This document shows, in pieces, positions 36,885-44,830 of a stretch of 51,555 nucleotides of DNA. The stretch is from Gammaproteobacteria bacterium (GTDB lineage: Bacteria > Pseudomonadota > Gammaproteobacteria > SZUA-229). Made by a program: the position numbers and the translations under genes. Within the stretch, counting starts at the first letter, position 1, and each line of letters opens with the position of its first letter. Location of the stretch: contig JAPHSS010000032.1 of the NCBI GenBank assembly GCA_026195255.1, positions 1-51,555 of the forward strand. Direction: 5' to 3'. Under the pieces are notes generated by a model. The model worked only from the letters and a program-made list of their open reading frames with translations, had not been told where the DNA came from and ran no database searches.

Positions 36885-37892
36885 ATGGCAACTGCAGATG
36901 TTTTAAGTCAAGACGAGATTGATGCCCTGTTACACGGGGTAGATGATGGTGATGTCGAAACAGAAGACGAAGACCTTCATGATGGATCTGCCAGGTCTTT
37001 TGATTTTAATTCTCAGGAGCGAATAGTACGTGGGCGATTGCCTACCCTGGAAATGCTTAATGAGCGTTTTGCGCGTAATTTTCGAGTTAGCATGTTTAAT
37101 ATGTTACGTCGTCAGGCTGAAATAGCTGTGGGTGGCGTGCAGATGATGAAATTTGCCGAGTATGTACATAGTCTTTACGTTCCCACCAGTTTAAATATGA
37201 TTAAAGTCGATCCGTTAAAAGGTACGGCTTTATTTGTTATTGATCCCAAGCTGGTATTTATTGTTGTAGATAATTATTTCGGGGGCGAGGGGCGTTTTTA
37301 TAACAAAATTGAAGGTCGTGAATTCACGCCTACCGAACAGCGCGTCATTAGTATGTTACTGGAGCAGATTTTTAAAGATCTGGAAGATGCCTGGAAGCCA
37401 ATCAAACCTTTGAAATTTGAGTATCAATCATCTGAGGTTAACCCTCATTTAGCTAATATTGTAAGTCCGACTGAAGTCGTTGTAGTGAGCACTTTTCGTG
37501 TTGATCTTGAAGGCGGTGGTGGCGACTTGCATGTTACTTTTCCTTACTCAATGGTTGAACCTATTCGTGATTTATTAGATGCGGGTGTTCAATCAGATAT
37601 GTCGGAAATTGATGATCGATGGCGCTTGTCGTTACGCGATGAAATTTTTGAATCGAAGGTTGAAGTTAGAAGTCTGATGACAGAAATAGAAATTAACTTA
37701 TCTGAGATCAATGACTTAAAAGTTGGTGATGTTATCCCCTTTGATATGCCTGAGCAGGTAGTGTTAGAAGCAGAAGAAATTCCGTTGTTCAGGTGCTCTC
37801 TGGGTGTATCCAGAGGAAATGCAGCGGTAAAGGTTAACGAACGTGTTTCTCGCCCGAATTTAAATTTTATTTCAGAAATAGAAGAAAATTGA
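36885..37892 (+). CDS. fliM: Flagellar motor switch protein FliM
   Basis: FliM forms the C-ring with FliG and FliN and binds CheY-P to reverse the motor. The 335-residue protein begins with the CheY-binding peptide LSQDEIDALLHGVDDGD. The CheC-like middle domain and the C-terminal SpoA domain (from about 255, LSEINDLKVGDVIPFDMPE) follow. It is followed 10 bp later by fliN. Confidence 0.96.
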   Translation: MATADVLSQDEIDALLHGVDDGDVETEDEDLHDGSARSFDFNSQERIVRGRLPTLEMLNERFARNFRVSMFNMLRRQAEIAVGGVQMMKFAEYVHSLYVPTSLNMIKVDPLKGTALFVIDPKLVFIVVDNYFGGEGRFYNKIEGREFTPTEQRVISMLLEQIFKDLEDAWKPIKPLKFEYQSSEVNPHLANIVSPTEVVVVSTFRVDLEGGGGDLHVTFPYSMVEPIRDLLDAGVQSDMSEIDDRWRLSLRDEIFESKVEVRSLMTEIEINLSEINDLKVGDVIPFDMPEQVVLEAEEIPLFRCSLGVSRGNAAVKVNERVSRPNLNFISEIEEN

Positions 37893-37902
37893 GAATAAAG
37901 CC

Positions 37903-38304
37903 ATGAGTGATGAAGAAAATACTGAAGAAGATCCATGGGCTGATGCGCTAAATGAGCAGGCTGAATCTGAAGCAACAGATGCGAGTGCAGCGGCTAGCGC
38001 GGCCAGTTTTGATGAGTTAAACGACTCGAGTATACCAGGCTCAGATGTGAATCTGGATGTCGTGCTGGATATACCGGTTAATTTATCGATGGAAATTGGA
38101 CGTACTAAAATAAGTATAAGAAATTTACTGCAATTAAATCAGGGGTCAGTAGTTGAACTGGAACGTCTTGCGGGTGAACCAATGGATGTTCTGGTAAACG
38201 GCACATTAATCGCACGGGGAGAGGTTGTGGTTGTAAATGAAAAATTTGGTATTCGTTTAACGGATATTATCAGCCCTGCCGAGCGCGTGAAAAAACTGAA
38301 ATAA
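37903..38304 (+). CDS. fliN: Flagellar motor switch protein FliN
   Basis: The 133-residue C-ring component has an acidic, Ala-rich N-terminus (to about residue 45) and a SpoA domain: DIPVNLSMEIGRTKISIRNL, GSVVELERLAGEPMDVLVNG and EKFGIRLTDIISPAERVKKL. It is the standard partner of FliM and also helps export-substrate docking. Spacing to fliM is 10 bp and to fliO 14 bp, so they are one transcript. Confidence 0.96.
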   Translation: MSDEENTEEDPWADALNEQAESEATDASAAASAASFDELNDSSIPGSDVNLDVVLDIPVNLSMEIGRTKISIRNLLQLNQGSVVELERLAGEPMDVLVNGTLIARGEVVVVNEKFGIRLTDIISPAERVKKLK

Positions 38305-38318
38305 TTAGTGAGTAATTT

Positions 38319-38834
38319 GTGTTGCAGCTAAATAAAAATTTCTATAACTCGAGAATAAGTAATATCAAAAGTATGTTCTTAAACATAAGACCTGATTGCA
38401 TTTTTAGTCTGCTTAGCAAAAAGGCTGTGTCTTATTCAGTATTGCTTATAAGTGGTTATCCCCTGGTGGCTTTTTCTAAATCAGAAACCATTGTTAAACC
38501 GGCTACAGCCGAAGCTTTTTCAATGATGGGTGCGCTGAATATGGCAATGGGATTGGTGGTTGTTATTGCGCTTATTTTAGGCCTGGCCTGGGTATTAAAA
38601 AAATACGGACGATTGCCAAATAATAACCAGGTTGATATGAAAGTACTGGGAGGCCTGTCATTAGGAACCAGAGAAAAAGCCATATTAATAGAGATTGAAA
38701 ATAAACGTTTATTAGTCGGGGTTACGCCAGGGCATATTCAGACATTATATGTGCTGGACGACAATGCTGTAGGTTCTGTTGCAGAGGGTTCTTTTGAGAC
38801 GAAACTTGAAGAAGTCATGGAAAACAGGCAATGA
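38319..38834 (+). CDS. fliO: Flagellar biosynthesis protein FliO
   Basis: FliO is a bitopic membrane protein that helps assemble the FliP ring of the export gate. As read from GTG 38319 it has 171 residues; an ATG at 38373 would give 153, close to the usual size, and would place the hydrophobic signal-like part ([14 protein letters not shown]) nearer the N-terminus. The real start is uncertain. The single membrane span [19 protein letters not shown] is followed by the FliO domain [19 protein letters not shown]. Its stop overlaps the fliP start by 4 bp. Confidence 0.85.
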   Translation: MLQLNKNFYNSRISNIKSMFLNIRPDCIFSLLSKKAVSYSVLLISGYPLVAFSKSETIVKPATAEAFSMMGALNMAMGLVVVIALILGLAWVLKKYGRLPNNNQVDMKVLGGLSLGTREKAILIEIENKRLLVGVTPGHIQTLYVLDDNAVGSVAEGSFETKLEEVMENRQ

Positions 38835-39622
38835 TGTTATCTTTATCTCATGCATCGATGATTAAATTATCGAGTAAAAGTTTATTTAACATAGTCTTCT
38901 TCGTGTTTCTTTTTCTGCTGTCTGCCGGGGTAATTGCCGAGCCTACATTACCCGCCTTAATAATTGAAGACACGGCATCAGGCGGCAAAGAGTATTCTAT
39001 TTCTTTGCAGGTATTAATGTTTATGACCGTGCTGTCTGTATTGCCAGCATTGTTATTAACCATGACATCGTTTACGCGCATTATTATTGTGTTATCTATA
39101 CTTCGTCAGGCATTGGGTACAGCTCAGACACCATCAAATCAAATACTCATCGGCTTATCACTCTTTTTAAGCTTTTTTATTATGTCGCCAGTTTTTACTC
39201 AGGCTTATGAAAATGCCTACCAGCCTTATATTGCCGAACAGATTGGTGCTGATGAAGCGATAGCCCGGATTAAAAGACCGTTTCATAAATTTATGATTGA
39301 ACAAACCAGGGAAACAGATCTCGAGTTGTTCGCTAACCTGTCTGGCGCTGATGGTTATGACGGCCCTGAATCAGTACCATTTTCAGTATTGATGCCCGCG
39401 TTTTTAACGTCCGAGTTAAAAACTGCATTTCAAATAGGTTTTATGTTGTTTATACCTTTTCTTATTATCGATCTGGTTGTGGCCAGTGTCTTAATGGCTA
39501 TGGGTATGATGATGTTGTCACCGTTGATTATTTCATTGCCTTTTAAACTGATGTTATTTGTACTGGTTGATGGCTGGTCATTAGTCATAGGCACATTAGC
39601 TGCAAGTTTTGTAGTTACCTGA
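38831..39622 (+). CDS. fliP: Flagellar export-gate protein FliP
   Basis: FliP forms the pentameric core of the flagellar type III export gate. The 263-residue product has a cleavable signal (about 20-36) and four membrane spans. Family signatures present are [19 protein letters not shown] and [16 protein letters not shown] at the C-terminus. In most gammaproteobacteria fliQ, fliR and flhB follow at once; here the next gene is a glutaredoxin, so the cluster ends at fliP and the remaining gate genes must be elsewhere. Confidence 0.96.
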   Translation: MMLSLSHASMIKLSSKSLFNIVFFVFLFLLSAGVIAEPTLPALIIEDTASGGKEYSISLQVLMFMTVLSVLPALLLTMTSFTRIIIVLSILRQALGTAQTPSNQILIGLSLFLSFFIMSPVFTQAYENAYQPYIAEQIGADEAIARIKRPFHKFMIEQTRETDLELFANLSGADGYDGPESVPFSVLMPAFLTSELKTAFQIGFMLFIPFLIIDLVVASVLMAMGMMMLSPLIISLPFKLMLFVLVDGWSLVIGTLAASFVVT

Positions 39623-39666
39623 TAAACTTCGATTTCCAGTAATTCATATAGATTTTTAACTGAATA

Positions 39667-39924
39667 ATGAACAAGGTCCGAATATACCGAACCCGATCGT
39701 GCCCCTACTGTCGTCGTGCCGAGATTTTATTAAAAAAACGCGGTGTTAAAACAATGCAAAATATTGACGTAGGTGTAAATAAAAAACTCTGGTCGATTAT
39801 GAAGAAAGAAAGTAGGCGCGATACGGTGCCGCAGATATTTATCGGAGAGGTGCACGTTGGGGGCTTTGATGACCTGGCTGCTTTGGATAAAAAAGGCAAA
39901 CTTGAGGCTTTATTAAATAAGTAA
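39667..39924 (+). CDS. grxC: Glutaredoxin (GrxC type)
   Basis: This 85-residue thiol-disulfide oxidoreductase is reduced by glutathione. The active site CPYC is at residues 12-15, with the cis-Pro of TVPQIFIGE and the VGGFDDLAAL motif that contacts glutathione. The size and motifs match E. coli Grx3. Residues 25-60 include several Lys not typical of the family. It lies 44 bp after fliP and before cysG, with no obvious functional link to either. Confidence 0.92.
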   Translation: MNKVRIYRTRSCPYCRRAEILLKKRGVKTMQNIDVGVNKKLWSIMKKESRRDTVPQIFIGEVHVGGFDDLAALDKKGKLEALLNK

Positions 39925-40046
39925 AATTCAGTTTTTTCAGTATTTCAGGCTTTTGTGTATACTTAAAAGCCCTAGCTAATGGGATATAGACCCAAACATC
40001 ATGAATCACTACTATACTCAGCTAACTCCAAATTTAAGGAATCCAC

Positions 40047-41471
40047 GTGGATTTTCTACCCATATTCTTTGATATTAAACAAAAACCCTGTCTTGTTATT
40101 GGCGGTGGCGAAGTCGCTGCACGTAAAGTGTCATTATTGCTAAAAGCTCAGTCTGCTGTGACGGTTGTCTCTCCCGAGTTGTCTCATGAACTTGCAGGCT
40201 GGCATGAAGAGGGAAAGTTCACCCATATTGCTCGTGATTTTGAAGATGCGGATATTGAAAAACCGGTGCTGGTTATTGCTGCAACGGATAATCATGATGT
40301 AAATAAGCGGGTCTCAGAGTTGGCTCAGAGACGTGGTATTCCGGTGAATGTGGTTGATGATCCAGCGCTTTGCTCATTCATTACGCCCTCTATCGTTGAT
40401 CGCTCACCGGTGCAAATTGCAATATCTACGGGTGGTGCCTCTCCCGTTTTAGCGCGTATGATTCGTACAAAATTAGAAGGCTGTATTCCAGCTGCATATG
40501 GCCGACTAGGTGCGCTAGTGTCAGACTTTAGAGAAAAGGTTAAAGCTAAATTTACAAATGTTGATCAACGTCGTGCCTTCTGGGAATCTATATTAGAGAG
40601 CACTGTTGCTGACCGGGTATATAGTGGCCATGAAAATGAAGCGGCTGAAGAGTTACAAAAAGCCATAGATGCTGCAGATCCTAACCCCAAATATCAGGGT
40701 GAAGTTTATCTGGTTGGTGCCGGCCCTGGTGACCCTGATTTGTTAACTTTCCGTGCCCTGCGTCTGATGCAGTCCTGTGATGTTATGGTTTATGACAGAC
40801 TGGTTTCACCCGCTATTCGAGAACTGGTTCGACGTGATGCGGAGTTAATTTACGTTGGAAAAGCACGTGATAAACATACAATGCAGCAGGAAAATATTAA
40901 TGAGCTGTTAGTGCGCCTGGCTAAAGAAGGTAAGCGTGTTTTGCGCCTTAAAGGTGGAGACCCCTTTATCTTTGGTCGAGGTGGCGAAGAAATAGAACTA
41001 CTCGCACAGGAAGGTGTGCCGTTTCAGGTGGTGCCGGGTATTACCGCTGCAGCAGGTTGCGCCGCCTATGCAGGTATACCTTTAACACATCGTGATTACT
41101 CACAGGCCTGTGTTTTTGTAACCGGTCATTTAAAAGACGGCACGGTTGACCTGAACTGGCCTGCACTGGCACAGCCAAATCAAACCGTTGTTTTTTATAT
41201 GGGTTTGCATGGCGCACCAACACTATGTAAAGAAATGATGGGCCATGGTTTGCCACCAACGACACCGGTTGCATTAGTGCAAAAAGGTACAACACCCGAT
41301 CAAAAAACGGTTATAGCTACATTAGATACTCTAGAAGAAACATTGAAAACGCATACTTTTGAGCCGCCTACCTTAATTATTGTTGGCGAAGTTGTTTCAT
41401 TAAAAGATAAATTAGACTGGTTTAATCCCAAAGAGCCACAAGGTTTAGCGGTTAAATCGGGTAAGTGGTAG
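40047..41471 (+). CDS. cysG: Siroheme synthase (multifunctional CysG)
   Basis: CysG converts uroporphyrinogen III to siroheme for sulfite and nitrite reductases. The 474-residue fusion has an N-terminal precorrin-2 dehydrogenase/ferrochelatase domain (about 1-215, NAD loop VIGGGEVAARK) and a C-terminal SAM methyltransferase domain (about 222-465, VGAGPGDPDLLT, VGKARDKHTM, LKGGDPFIFGRGGEE). The start is GTG 40047, preceded by TAAGGA. A 56-codon membrane ORF follows 9 bp later. Confidence 0.96.
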   Translation: MDFLPIFFDIKQKPCLVIGGGEVAARKVSLLLKAQSAVTVVSPELSHELAGWHEEGKFTHIARDFEDADIEKPVLVIAATDNHDVNKRVSELAQRRGIPVNVVDDPALCSFITPSIVDRSPVQIAISTGGASPVLARMIRTKLEGCIPAAYGRLGALVSDFREKVKAKFTNVDQRRAFWESILESTVADRVYSGHENEAAEELQKAIDAADPNPKYQGEVYLVGAGPGDPDLLTFRALRLMQSCDVMVYDRLVSPAIRELVRRDAELIYVGKARDKHTMQQENINELLVRLAKEGKRVLRLKGGDPFIFGRGGEEIELLAQEGVPFQVVPGITAAAGCAAYAGIPLTHRDYSQACVFVTGHLKDGTVDLNWPALAQPNQTVVFYMGLHGAPTLCKEMMGHGLPPTTPVALVQKGTTPDQKTVIATLDTLEETLKTHTFEPPTLIIVGEVVSLKDKLDWFNPKEPQGLAVKSGKW

Positions 41472-41480
41472 GTAACACTG

Positions 41481-41651
41481 ATGCCTTTTGATATTAAACA
41501 AATGCCTGGTTCATCAGAGAAGAATCCTAATGAAGCTGAGAGAGTGACGGCATCATTGAATCGGTTTAAAATCTGGTTTGCGGGCATTGTATTGGTATGT
41601 GCCAGTGTCATTATTGGTGCTGCTATCTATTATTATCAGTTGAATAATTAA
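41481..41651 (+). CDS. 56-residue single-span membrane protein after cysG
   Basis: ATG 41481 starts 9 bp after the cysG stop, with AGGTAAC as a possible ribosome-binding site. The product, MPFDIKQMPGSSEKNPNEAE followed by RVTASLNRFK, has a hydrophilic N-terminal half and one membrane span near the C-terminus (about 32-51, IWFAGIVLVCASVIIGAAIY) with a short tail. I do not recognise a family. Position and composition make it a credible gene co-transcribed with cysG; no function can be assigned. Confidence 0.55.
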   Translation: MPFDIKQMPGSSEKNPNEAERVTASLNRFKIWFAGIVLVCASVIIGAAIYYYQLNN

Positions 41652-41687
41652 TTCATTCGTAATTAATAGTCTTCTGCAAAAAACTCA

Positions 41688-41731
41688 AATTAACGAGGCC
41701 GGGTACTGACAGGTATCCCGGTAGGTTAATT
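41688..41731. terminator. Hairpin between convergent genes, possible terminator for the carrier gene
   Basis: AATTAAC (41688-41694) pairs with GTTAATT (41725-41731), and inside it CCGGG pairs with CCCGG, forming a long stem. On the - strand it is followed after a few bases by a run of T (TTTTTT near 41678-41683), so it could stop the SLC13-like transcript. Confidence 0.45.
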
Positions 41732-41771
41732 ATTTGTCTGTAGGTTCTGTCTGATACGCATCTTTAAAGCA

Positions 41772-43118
41772 CTAAAGAACATGAATCCAGAAAAAATTCG
41801 CTACCAGTACAGTCAAAAATATAGCGATTAAATTAAAGACAATGCCATAACGGGCCATTGTTTTTACATTAACCACGCCACTGCTCATTGCAATGGCGTT
41901 CGGTGGTGTGGCAATCGGCAACATAAATGCATAGGATGCACATACTGTCGCGATAATCATAAATAAACGCACATCAAGACCGGCCAGGTTGCAGACTTCA
42001 TATACTATCGGCAGCATAATAGAAATCAGTGCAGTATTACTGGTGACTTCTGTTGTAAACGTAACCATAGCTGCAACAATTAACATAAATAAGATAACCG
42101 GCAGAGTTGTTAGTTCTAATAAATATGAGGCCATTTCTTTTGCCATGCCGGTTTCAGTAAACGCCATAGCAATTGAGAATCCGGCACCAAAAAGAAACAT
42201 AATACGGTAAGGGATATTATTTTTATCCTGATCCCAGTTTAAGATATTAAATGGAGGTGCAAACAATATTAAGCCTGCGGACAGTAAAATGCCTGCGTCA
42301 TTTAATCCTAAGCCCTTGTAATATGGTTCTATGGGTGAATTTAAAAAAAGCATGATTATTAAAAAGCAAATTAGCGTGATGACTTTTTTTTGATTACTAT
42401 TCAGGGCCGGAATATTAAGCTCAGATGTTATTTTGGTGTCTTTCAGGCCGCTACTTAAAATAAATCCGACAATAGTGAACATAAAAATAACTAGCGGAAA
42501 CATCATCCACATCCATTGTGCAAAAGCTATTTTTTCTAAGCCCATTTCCTGCATCACTCCAAATAAAATCAGATTTGGAGGGGTGCCTATTGGTGTGAGT
42601 ATGCCACCAATACTTGCGCCGTAAGCTATGCCTAATGCTAAACGCACTTTTAGTTTATTACTATCGGTTAGAAATAATGCAATCGGCAATAATAAAAGTG
42701 TTGTAGTCGTATTGGACAAAACTGAACTGAGTAAACCCGAAGTAATAATTAAGGCAAATATTATACCTCTTGCATGTCCTGGAAAAATATTCAGCATCTG
42801 GTTTGCTATCCATTTATGCAGGTTTGTTTTTTCTACGGCAATAGCGATTAAAAAACCACCCATGAATAAAAAAATAATGGGATTGGCGTAATTTTGTGCG
42901 GTTTGAGACGTGTTTAAAATGCCAGCCGCAGGAAATAGAACAATGGGGGTGAGAGAAACCACGGCTAATGGTAATCCTTCATTCGTCCATAATGTGACCA
43001 TTATTACTAAGATTGCGACTAACAGACTTTGCTCTAATGTATAAAATAGCTGCATCAATATAAAACTAAGGCTGCCCAGGATAAGTGCAAGTAATATTTT
43101 TTTGCTATTGGAGGTCAT
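41772..43118 (-). CDS. DASS/SLC13-family sodium-anion symporter
   Basis: The 448-residue membrane carrier has about eleven hydrophobic segments and the two SNT motifs of the divalent anion-sodium symporter family: VLSNTTTTLLLLP near residue 135 and VTSNTALISIMLP near residue 355. These hold sodium and substrate. Members carry dicarboxylates, sulfate or related anions. Nearness to cysG, which serves sulfite reduction, mildly suggests sulfate, but dicarboxylates are equally possible from the sequence. The gene is convergent with cysG and co-directional with bcp upstream. Confidence 0.85.
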   Translation of the reverse strand: MTSNSKKILLALILGSLSFILMQLFYTLEQSLLVAILVIMVTLWTNEGLPLAVVSLTPIVLFPAAGILNTSQTAQNYANPIIFLFMGGFLIAIAVEKTNLHKWIANQMLNIFPGHARGIIFALIITSGLLSSVLSNTTTTLLLLPIALFLTDSNKLKVRLALGIAYGASIGGILTPIGTPPNLILFGVMQEMGLEKIAFAQWMWMMFPLVIFMFTIVGFILSSGLKDTKITSELNIPALNSNQKKVITLICFLIIMLFLNSPIEPYYKGLGLNDAGILLSAGLILFAPPFNILNWDQDKNNIPYRIMFLFGAGFSIAMAFTETGMAKEMASYLLELTTLPVILFMLIVAAMVTFTTEVTSNTALISIMLPIVYEVCNLAGLDVRLFMIIATVCASYAFMLPIATPPNAIAMSSGVVNVKTMARYGIVFNLIAIFLTVLVANFFWIHVL

Positions 43119-43202
43119 TAATATGTTCTTGTTTTTTTTCGGCGTGGCACGTTAGTAGAGGCAATGTTTTATGTTTGTCTCTAAATAATACTAATTGAAT
43201 TA

Positions 43203-43667
43203 CTATAATTTTCTAATTTTATCTAAAACTAGTTGTGCATGGCCTTCAGCTGCTACGCCGTATTCAACATCAGCTAGTTTACCCGACTGATCAATGATAA
43301 AGGTTGAGCGAACTATACCCATTTTTTTCACACCATTTTTTTCTTTTTCCTGCCATACGCCATAGGTATCACACAGGCTTCCATCTGTATCCGCTAATAA
43401 ATCGATTTTCAAATTAAACTTGTCGATAAACGCTTGATGGCTTTCGGTGTCGTCTTTACTTACGCCAAAAATAATTGTGTTTAATTTAGTGAATTCATCA
43501 ACCAGATCGGTGAACTGATTTGCTTCAATTGTGCAACCAGGCGTATCGTCTTTTGGGTAGAAATAAAGCACAACGTTTTTATTACCATTAAAATCAGATA
43601 AATTGATTGTTTCGTTTTTTTGATTGATGCTGGTAAAAGAAGGTGCATTAGTATTTGCTTGTAACAT
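43203..43667 (-). CDS. bcp: Thioredoxin-dependent peroxiredoxin, BCP type
   Basis: The 154-residue peroxiredoxin reduces hydroperoxides. The peroxidatic Cys45 is in YPKDDTPGCTIEANQF. The resolving Cys that E. coli BCP has five residues later is Asn50 here, so the enzyme either works as a 1-Cys type or uses the later Cys in SLCDTYG. I chose ATG 43667 (MLQANTNAPSF) because GGGAATAACC precedes it; an ATG four codons upstream (43679) has no ribosome-binding site. The upstream region contains a Fur-like box. Confidence 0.9.
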   Translation of the reverse strand: MLQANTNAPSFTSINQKNETINLSDFNGNKNVVLYFYPKDDTPGCTIEANQFTDLVDEFTKLNTIIFGVSKDDTESHQAFIDKFNLKIDLLADTDGSLCDTYGVWQEKEKNGVKKMGIVRSTFIIDQSGKLADVEYGVAAEGHAQLVLDKIRKL

Positions 43668-43801
43668 GGTTATTCCCATTAGTTAATTTTAGATGATTAT
43701 ATAAGTGTTTAAAGAATAATAAGATTACTTTATTAAGGGCTGAAAGTATCAATCTGCACTAAGAATGAAATAATTTAATCAATAAATGGCAGATTAATTT
43801 T

Positions 43802-43820
43802 ATTAATGATAATCATTCGC
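43802..43820. promoter_or_regulatory. Candidate Fur box
   Basis: The site contains the perfect palindrome AATGATAATCATT (43805-43817) and agrees with the 19-bp Fur consensus at 15 positions by eye. It lies about 135 bp upstream of bcp and could govern bcp or a + strand transcript into the non-coding region. Confidence 0.6.
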
Positions 43821-44089
43821 ATTAATAGACCAATAAGCATTAGTAAAGACTAATGTTCTTTGCTTGATATCAAATGAAATAATACGCATAAATCTTTTCT
43901 ATTATCGTTTTGGAAGCTGCTAAAGCTGACAAACAGCATATACTTGTGAATAAGTGTGCTTATGTGGCTGGACGTAATACTCAGTTTATAAGTACTTTCC
44001 CTAACAACACTATCCTTACCTATGTAAGCAGATGAAAAACTGAACGGTGAAGATGAAAAAGGTTTACCCACAGTATAATGAATCACGTT

Positions 44090-44357
44090 GTGTCCGTTGC
44101 GTCACCATAGGTGCATGCCTGTACAGGTTATCTCTTTTGAGAACTACCTGGTTGATTAGGTTGCTCAGCAAATAGTAGTAAGACGTGCGGTTTGCTGGTT
44201 AGCAACACGTGAAACTAGAGATCGTAGCGAAGAAAATCAGGTACACCTGCATTGATGATTCAGTCTAAAGCGTTGAATGATGTTGCCTCTAAATAATAAT
44301 TAGTTAATTTTCTAATTTAGCTGTTTAAAAGGCGTAACCTGAGTTACGTCTTTTTTT
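44090..44357 (+). ncRNA. Candidate structured non-coding RNA
   Basis: The segment lacks coding potential but is hairpin-rich and ends in a strong intrinsic terminator. Visible elements are the palindrome CCTGTACAGG near 44118-44127, a TCTC/GAGA hairpin near 44131-44141, and a two-part hairpin at 44183-44210 (ACGTG…CACGT outside, TTGCT-GGTT-AGCAA inside). I compared it mentally with 6S, tmRNA, RNase P, SRP RNA and CsrB types and it fits none of them. The 5' end is arbitrary; no clear promoter was found. Confidence 0.28.
44331..44357 (+). terminator. Intrinsic terminator in the non-coding region
   Basis: GGCGTAAC (44331-44338) pairs with GTTACGTC (44343-44350) with one G·U pair around a CTGA loop, followed by seven T residues. 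No coding gene on the + strand ends before it within 2.6 kb, so it probably terminates an RNA gene. Confidence 0.75.
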
Positions 44358-44830
44358 ATGCGCGTTATAAAAATAATAATGTTAACTGGTCTTGATTATT
44401 AGCAGTTTGTTAAATAGTATATATAACTCAATTCCCGCATGCAGTACCTGGGGATATAAGGATGTATGTTTAGTGGTATGCGCGGCTAATATTAAATTTT
44501 GAATTAAAACATTATTTCTAATCTATTGTTTTAACTTCTAGTAATATGATTGCATACATTTAGTTATTTAATTGAGATTAAATTGAAGTATGTGTTTATA
44601 AGACTTTTACAGCTAATGCGTTGCCTGAAATATTTATTAACATTAGTTATATATTAGCTTGTGTCATTTATTTATTCTAATTAAAGTACAGATTTTAATT
44701 GCCATAAAAGTGAAGACAAACTAGGCGAACAACTTCTTTCATCAAGTGATATGCAGATTGTTAATATAGTTAACGAAAATAATAAATAGATTATTAATAT
44801 ATTTATCTGAAAATTAAAAATGAGATAAAA

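Larger units (their letters stand above)
43680..44830. other. 1.15-kb non-coding region between bcp and the patatin-like gene
   Basis: No protein-coding frame is convincing here. The left part is very AT-rich and holds a Fur-like box. The middle (about 44040-44290) is more balanced in composition and rich in short hairpins, and it ends in an intrinsic terminator. The right 450 bp is again AT-rich and presumably contains the promoter of the patatin-like gene. Confidence 0.6.

Noticed and set aside
39947-39972. Hairpin GGCTTTT…AAAAGCC between grxC and cysG
   Set aside because: There is no T-run after it on the + strand and no gene on the other strand needs it; not called a terminator.
43850-44086. 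78-codon - strand frame in the non-coding region
   Set aside because: Low-complexity Ser-rich product with no ribosome-binding site or family resemblance.
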